From positions 2,159,501-2,223,500 of the forward strand of contig CM034102.1 of NCBI GenBank assembly GCA_019914945.1: DNA of 64,000 nucleotides, given 5' to 3'. The DNA is from Typha latifolia (lineage: Eukaryota > Streptophyta > Magnoliopsida > Poales > Typhaceae). Position 1 is the stretch's first letter. Each line of letters opens with the position of its first letter. The position numbers and the translations under genes were made by a program. The notes under the pieces are model-generated. The model searched no databases. It was not told where the DNA came from and saw nothing but the letters and a program-made list of their open reading frames with translations. Positions 36,430-48,233 of this stretch are shown piece by piece.

Positions 36430-38112
36430 TTAAGCCAAAGATTGCTGAGGAGCCGTCGTCGCAGTGAAGTGATCAGGGATGAGTCTGTAAGGATGAGCAG
36501 CTGGAGTTGGCAGTGTTGGAGCTGTGAGAGCCATGCTCATGCCTGTTTTAAAGGAAAAGAAACTGTACAGATATTAGTATCAGAGCTGAAAGAACAGTGA
36601 AACTTAAATGAGCATTAATAAATTACTGCAACTTAATCTTCTTTTGAAACAATCTGGAGGATTGTCAAATATCTAACTAGCATGCTTCAGTACATGTTCA
36701 GTTTCTTTAAATTGTTAAGTATGCTTCAGTATACTCCTCTAGATAAGGAAAATTCAGACATTGAAGAAGAGAGTGAAAATGAACAGAGAGAAATCTAACA
36801 ATGATTGATGGAACCTTCCAAATTAATTATTCTAAAACAAAGGAGATATGACGTAGCAAGAATATTGAGATTTCAACTTATCTCCAACTCTTATGCTTCA
36901 ACCAAGGAGATATAAGAAATGAAAAAAAAAAAAAAACTATTGAGCCATGTAATGCTGTAAATAATACCTGCCTGTGCAGACGGGCTTGGGAGTGACAAAG
37001 GGCTGCCATACTGTTGCGCGAAGCCTGTCATGCCTGCGGTAGAAGCCACTGCGGAATAATGAAACATCTGAGGGTATTGCATGCCATAGCTTTGTCCACC
37101 TTGACCCAATTGGAAATATGGGTAGAAGGCAGTAGTCCCAGTTACCATCCCTGTTGCCCCTCCATATATTGGATACTGGGAAGCTGCTCCTCCATATACA
37201 TTGTAATAGTTCTGTTCAACAGTAGGAAACGGAAAAACAAAAAATCAAACATATATTACAGTGACTTAGTGAATCAAATTGGGCCAAGCTCAAGTACAAA
37301 ACCACTACACAGTGTCATAATGATGAATGTCTAATTTGGGTCAAGGAAGGGATGTAAAAGGTTGGATTTGGGTAGGGAGGAGGAGCCCAGTTATATATCC
37401 CATGTGAGCTAGCTTAATGGGTGTATAGCAGAGCCCAGAAACAGATCTAGTGACAAGTTGTAGTTAGACAGAGCAGGCCCCAGTCCATGTGCTTCTGTCC
37501 AAGGTGACCTTTAGGAACTGAATTTATTTTTACTTTCCAGAAAAAATGTCAGGCTAGAAGATGGTCCCTTATCCAAGTAATTGTCAGAGAATACATGGAA
37601 CCCTCTGATGTGAATTATCTTAGAAGTGATCTATGAATGTATTTGGGTGCTAACAAAATGATAACTATTGAGTTCATCAAAAGGAAAAGTGCAGCAAGGC
37701 AAAGTAACAGCTTGTTTGCATCTTTCAATAAGTTGACAGGGAGAAAGAGAGAAGTGGGACAAACCGCAGGGTAAGTGTAGTCTGGAGAATAGGGAGAGTA
37801 CCTGCAATTAATTTAGAAAAAAATAAGAAGAAGATTAGAAGCTAGAAAGCACTACTACATGAATGCATCATGGATTAGTTTTAAGCTTAAGAGGAGTGAT
37901 GACTATTCATGAAACTTCACTTATGTACATTTGATTACTATATATGCTATAGCACATGCAAGCACCTTTATAAGCACAGCATGCGTTTGTGAGTGTGGGA
38001 GAGAGAGGGAGTCATGGAATTTCATGTGTATGCATATGTATACTACATGTATATCATATACATATATATATATACTACAGCTCATGCAAGCAACTTTTTG
38101 TGTATGTATATG

Positions 38113-38160
<48 letters not shown>

Positions 38161-39434
38161 GCTAGGTGTACCATCACCATGATCATGTGCAATGCATGTG
38201 AGGAGGTACTAATATTATGGCACTTGAAAGAAAAGCTAGCTTACCCACAAACATTGTAAGGGATGCCTTGTTGAATGGCATAATGAGGAAAGGTGGCAGG
38301 AGAAGGAAAAGCTGTGCCCATCCCACCTTGAAGGCCTGCATTAAAGCTCTTCATCGCCCTAAAGCTCCAGTTCCCTCCTGCAACTAGTACATATTAATTA
38401 ACACTTAACAACTCTTTAACTTGTCTCTTTGCCAACCATGTATGTAGATAACAAGGAGAAGAACACTTTATTATAATACTCTTAGCTAGCTTGGTAGAAC
38501 ACAAGTAGTATATATATGATCATCTCTTCCAATCAAAACGTACTAACATCCAACTAGTACCATAGTTAAATTTCGATACTCATTCACTTTTCTCAAAAGC
38601 ATGGAGATTCCTTTAAGAGGCAACAATGCATGGCTTCTGCACTACTATGGTACACGCCATGCAATAAAAAATATAGCTACTAGAGGTAGCTTATGAAGTT
38701 TTACAATTAGATGGTTGTCCAATACAATCTATTCTAAGTTTTATTATGCGATGATTAGAATGATGCTAGAAATCGCCATATGCCGAAAGAAATTAACAAG
38801 CAAGGTTGCAGTTAGCCCTAGAACTAATTGATGATGAGTTAAAAGGAATTAATAAGATGAAAATAATTGAGTTACTTATATATGTACCATGTTGTGGCGT
38901 GGTAGGCCTAGATCTCTGAACACCTAGGGAAGCAAGGTTGCAATTAGCCCTCCGGCCGTCGATCACCGGCGCCGGATCAACGCATGCTTTCATTGCGGCC
39001 TCCGGCTGGCGGAAGGTTACCTAACATACCATAGGAGGAAAGCAAAAGAATTGATCAACAAAATTTATGCAAGCATATGGAAATTGATGATCAAATAACA
39101 CATCATGACCCTAACCCTAGCTAGAATTGCAATCCTTTTAATTCTAGTTTCTTTTTCTATCAAATGACAAAATTAACATTAGATGATGCCCAAGCATAAA
39201 ATAAGAAGAAAGGTAGGTAGAGGAATTAGCTAGCTAGCAAGAGGAACTCACAAAGCCATAGCCTTTGGATCTTCCAGTGTTCTTATCAGTGATCACCACA
39301 GCCTCCAAAATCTCACCAAACTGCTCAAAGTACTTCTTCATTGTCTCTCTCTGGGTCTCCCAAGCCAGCCCACCAACAAACACCTTTGTGTAAGTGGTGT
39401 CTCCAAACTGCCCTGCCATACTTGGTGGACTCAT
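36430..39434 (-). CDS. ARP1-like RRM RNA-binding protein
   Basis: Six exons (minus) are 39434-39252, 39020-38888, 38377-38245, 37801-37765, 37211-36968 and 36542-36430, closing in phase to 280 aa. One RRM lies near the N-terminus, with RNP2 as [10 protein letters not shown] and RNP1 as KGYGFVTF; the second intron-exon border cuts RNP1 between its Phe and Val. After the RRM (ending near ANCNLASLG) the rest is a flexible Gly/Tyr/Gln/Pro-rich tail with [11 protein letters not shown] and NYYNVYGG. This architecture matches plant proteins of the ARP1/RBM24-like class, where the Arabidopsis ARP1 is ABA-regulated. The role here is probably mRNA binding in nucleus or cytoplasm, by inference. The frame opens at GTG 39443; the first ATG is 39434, and a second ATG at 39419 ([12 protein letters not shown]) is also plausible. 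Confidence 0.92.
38115..38155 (+). repeat. GA microsatellite in an intron of the RRM gene
   Basis: About 20 perfect GA units lie in the 0.44-kb intron between exons 3 and 4 of the RRM gene. On the gene strand it reads as a CT tract. Confidence 0.95.
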
Positions 39435-39489
39435 TCTCCTCACCTCTAATCAACACAAACCTTAACCTTTTCTCAGATCTCTCCCTCAC

Positions 39490-39491
<2 letters not shown>

Positions 39492-39564
<73 letters not shown>
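39492..39564 (-). repeat. 73-bp CT/GA microsatellite in the RRM gene leader
   Basis: About 36 perfect CT units lie 58 bp upstream of the ATG of the RRM gene, so on the transcribed strand the leader carries a GA repeat. It is the longest dinucleotide tract in the window and lies close enough to the gene to be in its 5' UTR or core promoter. Confidence 0.92.
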
Positions 39565-39566
<2 letters not shown>

Positions 39567-40809
39567 CTTCTCCAAAGCTTGCACTTCGCTCTTCAAAGAA
39601 CCACACAAGAACAGCTAAAGCTGATCTCGATTGGGCAAAAGGGACAAGACCCAACAAGGAAACTGGTAGCTTCTCAAAGGCTGGCTATGGGTGGATTTGG
39701 CTACTATTGAGGAGAGAGAAAGAGAAAGAGAAGAGAAGAGAAGAGAAGAGAGAGAGAGGAAGGGAGGGAAGGAAGGAAAGATAAAGAAGCCAGGGAAAAA
39801 GGAGAGAGACTATATACTCCCATAGCCCTTGCGAAATTATTGTTCACATTGACTAACTTACCCCCCTAAACTTCCAAGAAATTACAAACGTTTAGCTGAT
39901 CCGAATCTTTGCTAAGTATGATTAGATCTTGGTTGGGATTCGGAGCAGCCCCAAATCTATGTGCTCTCCAACAGCTACACGTTGTTTAACTAAAAGGTCT
40001 GAGGGAGGGGGGGTTGTCTAATCTTAAGGATAGGGTCACCGGAGATGTGAGGTTACCACCCCCCATGGCACAACGTTAAGCAAGGGCCCCACGAGAGATG
40101 CCGATGTTAGGTATGATTCCCTATCATGATGGAATGGACGGCTCACTGTTTGTTATTTTAGGGCATATATTAATATTATACACCCAACCACAAGCAGTAG
40201 CTAAAGGACAAAGTTTATCCTTAGATTTCACCCACTCCCTTAATTAGTCACTTCCCTATACTAAGCCATCTTTGAGACTCGTTTATTTTATTTTTCTTAT
40301 TTGTTTACTTAGTTTCCTGCTCCCTTTTTAGCTGTCTTAAAGTGTCAGAAATTATTACTTTCTATAATACGTTTAGATTATTTGAGCATTATATATATAC
40401 TCCTCTGGAGAAGAATATTTAGTTGATACGTAGTAGCTACAGAGTAGTTTAGTATATGTTATAATTTTTATTCTATAGAAGCTAAGGCAGCTCGTTGATT
40501 TCTGGGCCTTTGTTTTTTCTCACAGCAAAAGGTAGGAAGTTGTTTCCCAATGATTAATGGAACTGGATCTTCCATATCTCACCTTAGATTATTGAGTTGA
40601 TCTCAATATACGCAGTCTTTTTAGAATAAATCTTTCTTTATCCTAGAAAAATATTGTTAGACTGGTGTTATCTCGCTGAGATAACTCGTTTAGCATATTA
40701 TTTTTTATCTCAGTTTTTAGGGAAGATAATCCGGTGAGTTATCCCATTTTGACAAATGATAATTTTATCTTTCTCTAATCCCTTTACTAAAACCTAGGAT
40801 AATTTTATA

Positions 40810-40812
<3 letters not shown>

Positions 40813-40860
<48 letters not shown>
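40813..40860. repeat. TA dinucleotide microsatellite
   Basis: A 48-bp perfect AT tract in the AT-rich intergenic region. No link to a gene is seen. Confidence 0.95.
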
Positions 40861-40863
<3 letters not shown>

Positions 40864-42212
40864 ATGCCACATTTTGAAGATTAGATTCATATTAAACATC
40901 TTAATGCTACAAGCTAGTACTTGTTTGGTTCGTATACAAATTTTTTTAAGAATAAGCTAATACATATCTTTTAAATGTAAATTATGTACATCTATAACTT
41001 TACTCATATTTTATTGTTTGATTATAAAATATAATAATTATCTTGAATAAGTTTATACAAAACTGTGTTTAGTTATTAAATATGAATAAGTATGTTAATT
41101 ATAATAAAATAATTGCTTAGAAAATATACATAATCTTATCATACCTTCTATCTACGATAAGATTTTGTGCATAACTTATAACGCGGTTTATCTTATACAA
41201 TATTTAATTAAAATATACATAAGTAAGTGTTTTATTTAAAATATATTTAAATAAGTCATAGTTTATAAATAAGTATTCCTTACGGACCACACGCCACCGA
41301 AATATCAATCTTGAGTAGACAATATAATAATTACAAATAATTATTTATATTAAACCAAATAAATTATATTAATAATCTTAATTTAATTATTTTTACCACA
41401 TATTTCTATCTAATACATCATTATATTTATATTCTTTTTTTTTTTTTCTAACAAAAAAGTTTTAAATAGCATCATCACTCACCTCATGAAAAGTCATGGG
41501 TTTTATCCCCCCCCCCTCCTAATTTTTTTTTTATCCCAACGACTAAATAACGCAGGTAATTAATAATATAAGTAATATTAAAGCTAGTTGTACACGGATC
41601 GTGATGTGGTTGTTGCATTTGTATGTGATTAATACGGTAGCGTGCGTCGGACGATGCACCAAACCAGACCGTACGAAGCCCGCCCGCACGGAGTTCGCGC
41701 CCCTCGTAGATTCCCACGTGTCCCGGCACTGGGACGAATATATATATATAATATATTTTTTCCTAAGAAAGAGAAGACCCTTGGACCTAATCCAAAAACT
41801 CCACGTAGCTTGCCAGGGTGTCACACCAAGGCTCTCCAACTGTAAAGGTAGGCCCACGACCCCGTTGGGGCCCACGGACAGCCCTCGTGCTGACGCACAC
41901 CCAAAAGAAAAGCCACCGTCCAAACATCCCCACCACTCGCCCTCGCCAGTTGTGTGCGGCGTACGAGCTCGCGTGCGACCGGCGCCACGCGGCAGTGGGG
42001 CCCACAGAGCAATCTCACCCTCTCCCACGAATCTCGAGGCTGTGATCTGTAGCATCGGATTTCGTGCGTCAAAGATTCTTTTCCCACCCCCCCACCCCCG
42101 ACCCCCACTCCTCCAGTATTATCCAACGGATTGGTTAGTTAGATAACGAGAAATATTCCATGCTAAGGTTCGTCTCTGTCCTCATCTGCCTATTGACAAA
42201 TCTTACATATAT

Positions 42213-42247
<35 letters not shown>

Positions 42248-44962
42248 TCATTTAACAGAAGATTAGTATTATAAATGTAGTCTTCCTTTCTAATATCAAA
42301 GATATTTATATCCCCTTAATCTCTATTTAATAATAATGATAATAATAATAGAGTTGACATGTAGTATCATTTTTATTTAAGATAGTTCAAAGATTTTTAC
42401 TAATCTTATCTTATACTTAGTAGCAAACCATCATATATCCAAGAGTGGCGTCGAAGGGCATGTATGTACTTTCCAGGGGAGGTGGGCTTAAAGAGCAGCC
42501 ACCCTAAACCCTTATAATAAAGAGATTGAGATAAAAAGTAGTGTTTATTAATTTGCTCTTTAAACAATAATTATAAGTAATTAACATCTCCCTAAACATT
42601 ATTCTAATCGGTGGCAGCTGTCTCCAACTAAACCTTTTTGACCGGAAGGTGACAGACGAGCCTCTGCAGAGGGCAACGTGCGCTCTGCGCACCCTATCCG
42701 CACGCCGGGCCCCACCCAACCCCCCCCCCCCCGCTACCGTGCGCCGGCTTAGAATGATCAGGGCTCGCTCGTTTTGCTGCGCGCATCTTGGCGCCCCTTT
42801 CCTAGATCTGACGGACACGAATATAGGTTGACCGAGTCGTCGTCTTTGGCTTCTATAATTTTTTATTTTTAAAAATCTTACATATATATAATAAATATGA
42901 GATTTTAGAGAGGCACCTCTAATCTCTGATGAACAACTTTAAAACTAGATCTGAAACTTCGCACTTTGGATTCCTAAAATTATAGGTGATTGATGTACAT
43001 CTTGGATTTGCTTAAGAAATTTCCTACACTCAAAAGGAGGTGCATAAATTCTCAAGTTGATCTGATGCATTGGATATACTGATATGTTGTTCTACACTGT
43101 AAATGCGAAAAAGACATGATGGAGTTAAAGCTGAGAAGTCATCTATAGCTGCTATAATTATTGAACTTAAAGAGATGTTGACATGTAAAAACTATTTAGC
43201 CCCAACAATAGACAATAGTTAGGTTAATAGCAATACCAACAACAAGAATTAACCACACGATCTTAATCTCGGCAGTGTTAATCATTTTTCTTCATTCAGC
43301 TCTATAATACTCCATGGTCTCTGATGTGAATCATGTTCTCTTTCAACATACTGCATACATATGTTACTTGAACAAGACTGTTCATCTGAACTGGTGCATT
43401 ACTTCAACTTCAGCATGGCATTGCTAACAGTCTATTCTAACTGCTACTTACCTGTCACAGTTGAAACACTGATTGCTGTGCAACTCATAGACAAGTATTA
43501 GATCAGGAAACACAATCTCTAATATATATATTATGCTTACAGCTTGCTGCTAATCTCTTTGATGTTTATTGTCCACAAATTCGATGCCAACAAAACATGA
43601 TTTAGATTTCTTATTTCATCACAAATGGTCTTCTCTAATATCTCATGCTTGCAAGTATGCATTCAACTTCTCTGGAGCAGCTTATTTACTTATGGGATGT
43701 ATGCAATATGCAGAGTATCAATGTAGGAACGTAGCAAGGCTGCAAGAGTGTGCTGCTGAAGTTCACGTCTCCTGGGATAAACATGCAGGCAGAAGAACTG
43801 ACAGAGATAATTCCAGAGTAGATATTCTAATGACAACAGAATTGAATCAAGAATGTCTATGACATTGTGATGATAAGTAAAAGTTCAAGGAAGTCAGATA
43901 TAGCATCAGAGTTTTGTACTTATTTAGTTCTTTATTTTAATTATACATGACAAACAAAGATTGCTTCCTACATCCAAAAGAAAAGTCTCTGTATCTAGAA
44001 TATCTTTGAGAACCCCTGGAATTTTGGCCCTATATTGTATTATCTCTTACCATGTTTTTGTTATCACTGTGAACTTGATGCGAACTTAAACCATGCATAT
44101 TTAGAGGAACAATCGTTAAACTCATATTAAATATGGTCTCAGCAGTACTTGGCTGCACTGTAATTGAGAAATTAGCAGAGCTTCTTAAATAATGGTTAAT
44201 CAAAATAAATAGTGTGGATGAATTCAACTATGGTGTGGCATTACATATTCAGATCTTTAATGATCATCCATATAATATTGAACAGTAGATGATAGACCCA
44301 AAGACATAATGTCCTTTGATGCGCTCAAGAAACAAAATAGTGTACAATGTATCAATGGAATGGAAATCAAACAAATCTGCTAGTAAGGGCATTTCAAACA
44401 ACCAAGGTGATTTTGACCGTTTTTGTCAATGTAAAGTGACTAATGAAGGAGTTTCAACACAATGTGGCATAAGAAAAATCTGGGCTTCAGAAGCAACTCT
44501 TTCTTCACGCAATACTACAACAAAGTGATTGAAATCCAATCAGTACAGTAAGATGAGAAGGAAATATAAAGATAATCTTACAAGGATGGAACTTTGGCGT
44601 CCTTAACCACCTATTTTGTTGTACAGCAAGATCTCATAGGAAGGTGAAAGAAAAGAAGAAAAAAAAAGCAGAAACATGATGAAAGTAGTCCTACTATATT
44701 ATCATACACAAAGATATGAACCATATGTGCATTTTCATGATGCCAAACCTTTCATTGTATCAGGTGAAATCTACATCTACCTTCTTATGGATATTGCAGG
44801 CTTCGATGCGTATATATCAAATTCAGCTCCACTGCATGAATCCATGGGAGTTTGGTTTTTCTTTCTGGCAAAAAAATATTTCCATCTTTTGAATCCAAGA
44901 GTTTTCTTGTGCACCAATTCTCTGCAGAACTTATGCAACTGCAATCAGAGAAGACACTCTCA

Positions 44963-45694
44963 TCAACTAGAAACACACTTGAAACCCTTACAGACTGCCA
45001 GCCAGATACAAAATAGGACCAAGCACAGGACAGCATCGATGGTGAGAACAATCTTTACATGGCGCCGCCACAACATTCGTCCTGACTGCTGCCGACGAAT
45101 TCTTGCTGCACTCGAGGTCCGCTCCAACGACATACCACCAATTTCTGCTGATGGCATATCAATTTTTACTCCTTTATTGGTATTGCCTTCATCAGTGATA
45201 CCATCCACAACCACCTTTTCCTTCATCTTCTTCTTATCTTGCTTACTGCCGCTCTTTGCTAGCAAAGGCACCTTTGATGATGATGAACTATCACTCGACG
45301 TGGCACCATCACAATTCTCATCACCAAGAAATGTGGATCGAGGCATATTTTCTAGGGAAGCAATCAACTGCTGGATTATGGGCACCAATTCGTCATGAAA
45401 ACCATTCTTGGAAGCACTCTTATACCTCTGGCGGATGTGCTCTAAGAACTGAAGCGTCTCCATATTTCCCAGGCTAGGATCGACAATGGAGAAGTAAGTG
45501 TAACCATCAACCATCAAGTACCCAAAAGTTCTTGTGCCGACTGTGTGGAAGTACCACTTATGGTACAGAGGAGTATTCTCAAGACAGAGTGCCGCCAGGG
45601 CCTCAAGCTCACGGTCCTTGCTGTCATAAGAGTACAGAATCCTATTCGCTTTCGCAATGCAGCAATAGACCGTGTTTTCAGCTGAAGACACCAT
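44963..45694 (-). CDS. Phytolongin (longin-domain membrane protein)
   Basis: A single coding exon gives 243 aa. Phytolongins are plant-specific relatives of VAMP7 R-SNAREs that keep the longin domain and C-terminal anchor but have lost the SNARE motif; they sit on ER or other secretory membranes and are thought to regulate trafficking. The longin domain starts at VYCCIAKANRILYSY and includes WYFHTVGTRTFGYLMVDG and YFSIVDPSLG. The middle is a Ser/Lys-rich linker with SSSSSK, with no heptad SNARE core. A basic stretch RIRRQQSGRMLWRRHVK precedes the anchor helix near the C-terminus (LTIDAVLCLVLFCIWLAVC). The ATG at 45694 was chosen since it directly precedes the longin fold; an in-frame ATG at 45778 would add 28 residues. 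A spliced leader with a short uORF is likely. Confidence 0.9.
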   Translation of the reverse strand: MVSSAENTVYCCIAKANRILYSYDSKDRELEALAALCLENTPLYHKWYFHTVGTRTFGYLMVDGYTYFSIVDPSLGNMETLQFLEHIRQRYKSASKNGFHDELVPIIQQLIASLENMPRSTFLGDENCDGATSSDSSSSSKVPLLAKSGSKQDKKKMKEKVVVDGITDEGNTNKGVKIDMPSAEIGGMSLERTSSAARIRRQQSGRMLWRRHVKIVLTIDAVLCLVLFCIWLAVCKGFKCVSS

Positions 45695-46317
45695 GTGTGA
45701 ATTATCTTGAATCTCTATTTCGATTTGCTCCGAATGAGAAGAAATAAGCTTCACAGACTTGGAACGACGCGGATTCATCAAATTTTTAGCTGTCAAAAGG
45801 TCTATTATGCGTCATCAACAACTTCAGATAACTTCTTGGGGCCTCAGGAATTGGGTTCCCTCTACGGTTCACTAGTCATCAACTATACTAAATCGTAGAC
45901 AAGGCCTGGAGCTACAAAAGAAATTTACGATCTACAATCTGAAGCTCTGGAAACTTCCTCCACGTCAAGAATTCGTGCTGCAAGCACAGTGAATCATGGG
46001 ATAATGGGTGACAGTTCCTTCAAACTTGTAAATAATCAGAGAACTGAAACCCAGACTTCTAAATCAAAAGTTCAAATTACGCTTCTGCAAGATTCAAATC
46101 CAAACAGGAAAAAAACATCAAGCAGACTTCCTACATCCACACCAATTGGGGGGCACAAGAAATTTTACTCCCTTAAGCAAGATTTTGCTTACCAGCAAAG
46201 ACACGGATGGATTCAAGCCCTAAGATTGCATCCAGCGCAGCTCAAGATACAATTGGGCGTCGAGAAAATTGCAAGAAGAAAAGTAAAAGAAAGATCGAAT
46301 CTTAGCAACGAAGTACC

Positions 46318-46410
46318 TCAATCGAGTGCTCCGAACACTGCTGCCGACCATGGAATTCGACCTTCCATGAGATCGAAGACGAAAGCTTTGATCCGAGTCT
46401 GACTCGCCAT
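46318..46410 (-). promoter_or_regulatory. Possible 30-codon uORF in phytolongin leader
   Basis: A short frame begins ATG at 46410 and reads MASQTRIKAFVFDLMEG at its start, ending at TGA 46318. A consensus-like splice donor (GAG/GTACTT) follows one base later, and a good acceptor (TTTTGACAG) lies near 45794-45802, just upstream of the phytolongin coding region. If this leader exon is real, the transcript carries an upstream ORF that could lower translation. No cDNA evidence is available. Confidence 0.4.
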
Positions 46411-48233
46411 TTCTATCCCTATTACGGCTGCTACGACTTCCAAAAGAAAATTTTATATACGTTCTGCCTTATAGAATAAAATATATCTATATACATATAG
46501 TTGGCTTATTTAAGCTAAAATTTATATATATATATATACTCTAATTTGTCCTGTTTAAGGCTTGGCTTGGCTTGGCTTGGCTTGGCTTGATCAAGACTCG
46601 TCTAATTAATCAATTAGCTAATTTAGTCAGTTTAATTCATGAAAAACAATATTTTTAATATCTTTTATTTTCTCAAATTTTATATATTAGCTGGAGCTTG
46701 ATGCACCAAGACTCAGCTCATCTAAATTAACTCGAACTAAATTATTTTAATATTATGTATATATTTTAATAAATCAAAATATAAGCAAACGGATTAGGTG
46801 GGATTGATGGAGGTACACCCCCTCTTTTTGTATGTTTCTTCAATCAATTGGAATTGAGTAGGTGGTCAGCCATGGAAATGGTCAAAAAGAGAGCTTTTTT
46901 TTTTCTTTTTAACTTATTTGCAAACATGATGTGATATATCTAACTTTCTCAAGAAAATATAATGAAATAATATATCAAGAATTCAAATTTAAAACCAACC
47001 CACTTGATAAACATGAGAACAAGTAATTAGTTGGTTGTTAAGATTAGGGAGAAGGTCTATTAGTGTTGTAATTTTCTTTGTTTTTTTGGGGGGAGAGAGT
47101 TGAGGAGGTTTTAATTTTATAAATAAATGTCTCTATGTGCTACTGCTTTGATTGTTGAACAAGTTTGATATTCTTTTTCCTTTTTCTCTAGTATTTAACT
47201 AGTCCAACAATAACAAATACAATGGCTTTTAAACAACACTTCTCTAATACTTGGTCCTCACCAATGCAGCCAACTGATTTAATCACCTTGCAGCTTAGCA
47301 TCTCTTCAAGTATGAGAGGTTGATGCTTGGATGGTGAAACTTTGCTTAGATATTCCCTGAAACTTCTGAACAATTTCTCAAGTACAAGTGCTATACATCT
47401 AAGTCAATGAATTTTCCAGGAAGGAAGTAACCTCACAACCAGCCAGACCTGATAATGAAAGTGCATTTATGTTACACTACTGCAATCCAGGTCATCATTC
47501 ACAACATTCTTATATCCATCATTTTCAACTAGAAGACATGTCTCACCACTTTGACCTAGTCCAAGGAGAAAAACAAAAATTCCTTGATACTTGTTGTTAG
47601 CCAGAAAAGAAATAGCTTAATAGAAAAGAAAAGCCAACATATTGTCCATCCTTGTGGACTCTCATTCTTCTTTATACTTCAAGTTAGAAAAAGGAACAAT
47701 GGTTATGTATACAAAGCCATTACTAGAAATTATAGGTCCAAGTTATCAAACTGAATAAAGTTAGTAGCATACCACCATGTAAATAAAGACACCCTATTTA
47801 GAGAAACTATTCCACAAAAGTTAGAAGCACTGAGTTTGGTGTAGTTCATTCCCTCTTACTCTCAAGTATTGTGGTCCTCATTAGTAGTAAATAACATAAT
47901 AATTCACCTTTGACTGACCATGTTAACTTCATGTATTATCGCAAACCTATCAACTTACTTCACTATTGGTAGCTAAGAAAGAGAAAGAAGCAGAGAGGAT
48001 GCAACTAAAGCACGAGACTCACGTCCTGGAAGGGCGTGTCAGCAAAACTATACACTATCACCTTGAAGAAATATTGCATGCATCTGATCATATGAACCCT
48101 AGTCAATTCCAAATGCTAGAGAATTTTCGATGCAAAGCCCTAGACTTCTCCTTGGATTGTCAGGTGATGTGAAGTACAACTCCTGGATCTACATGCAAGA
48201 CCTGAAAGAGGCCCTTCATCCTCTGGCAGCTGA
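46411..48233. repeat. Intergenic region with GGCTT pentanucleotide repeat
   Basis: Between the phytolongin and DUF2062 genes. A GGCTT tandem of about six units lies at about 46559-46589. A short + strand frame near 47966-48172 begins at TTG and is not credible. No gene is supported. Confidence 0.6.

Larger units (their letters stand above)
39435..44962. other. Large intergenic region upstream of the RRM gene
   Basis: About 5.5 kb without a supported gene. Next to the RRM gene is its probable leader with a long CT tract. TA tracts lie at about 40813-40860 and 42217-42245. Two GC-rich islands, about 41640-42120 and 42640-42840, stand out from the AT-rich surroundings; they carry overlapping open frames on both strands that look non-coding. 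The part from about 43300 to 44962 is probably downstream sequence of the phytolongin gene, with only weak short frames. Confidence 0.5.

Noticed and set aside
41543..42146. 170- and 181-codon frames in the GC island
   Set aside because: Both strands are open with low-complexity, Pro/Arg-rich products and no domain, as expected by chance in high-GC DNA.
44676..45398. 240-codon + strand frame
   Set aside because: It is antisense to the phytolongin gene and has no recognisable domain.
47966..48172. 68-codon + strand frame
   Set aside because: It starts at TTG and lies in the 3' flank of the DUF2062 gene, without any recognisable domain.
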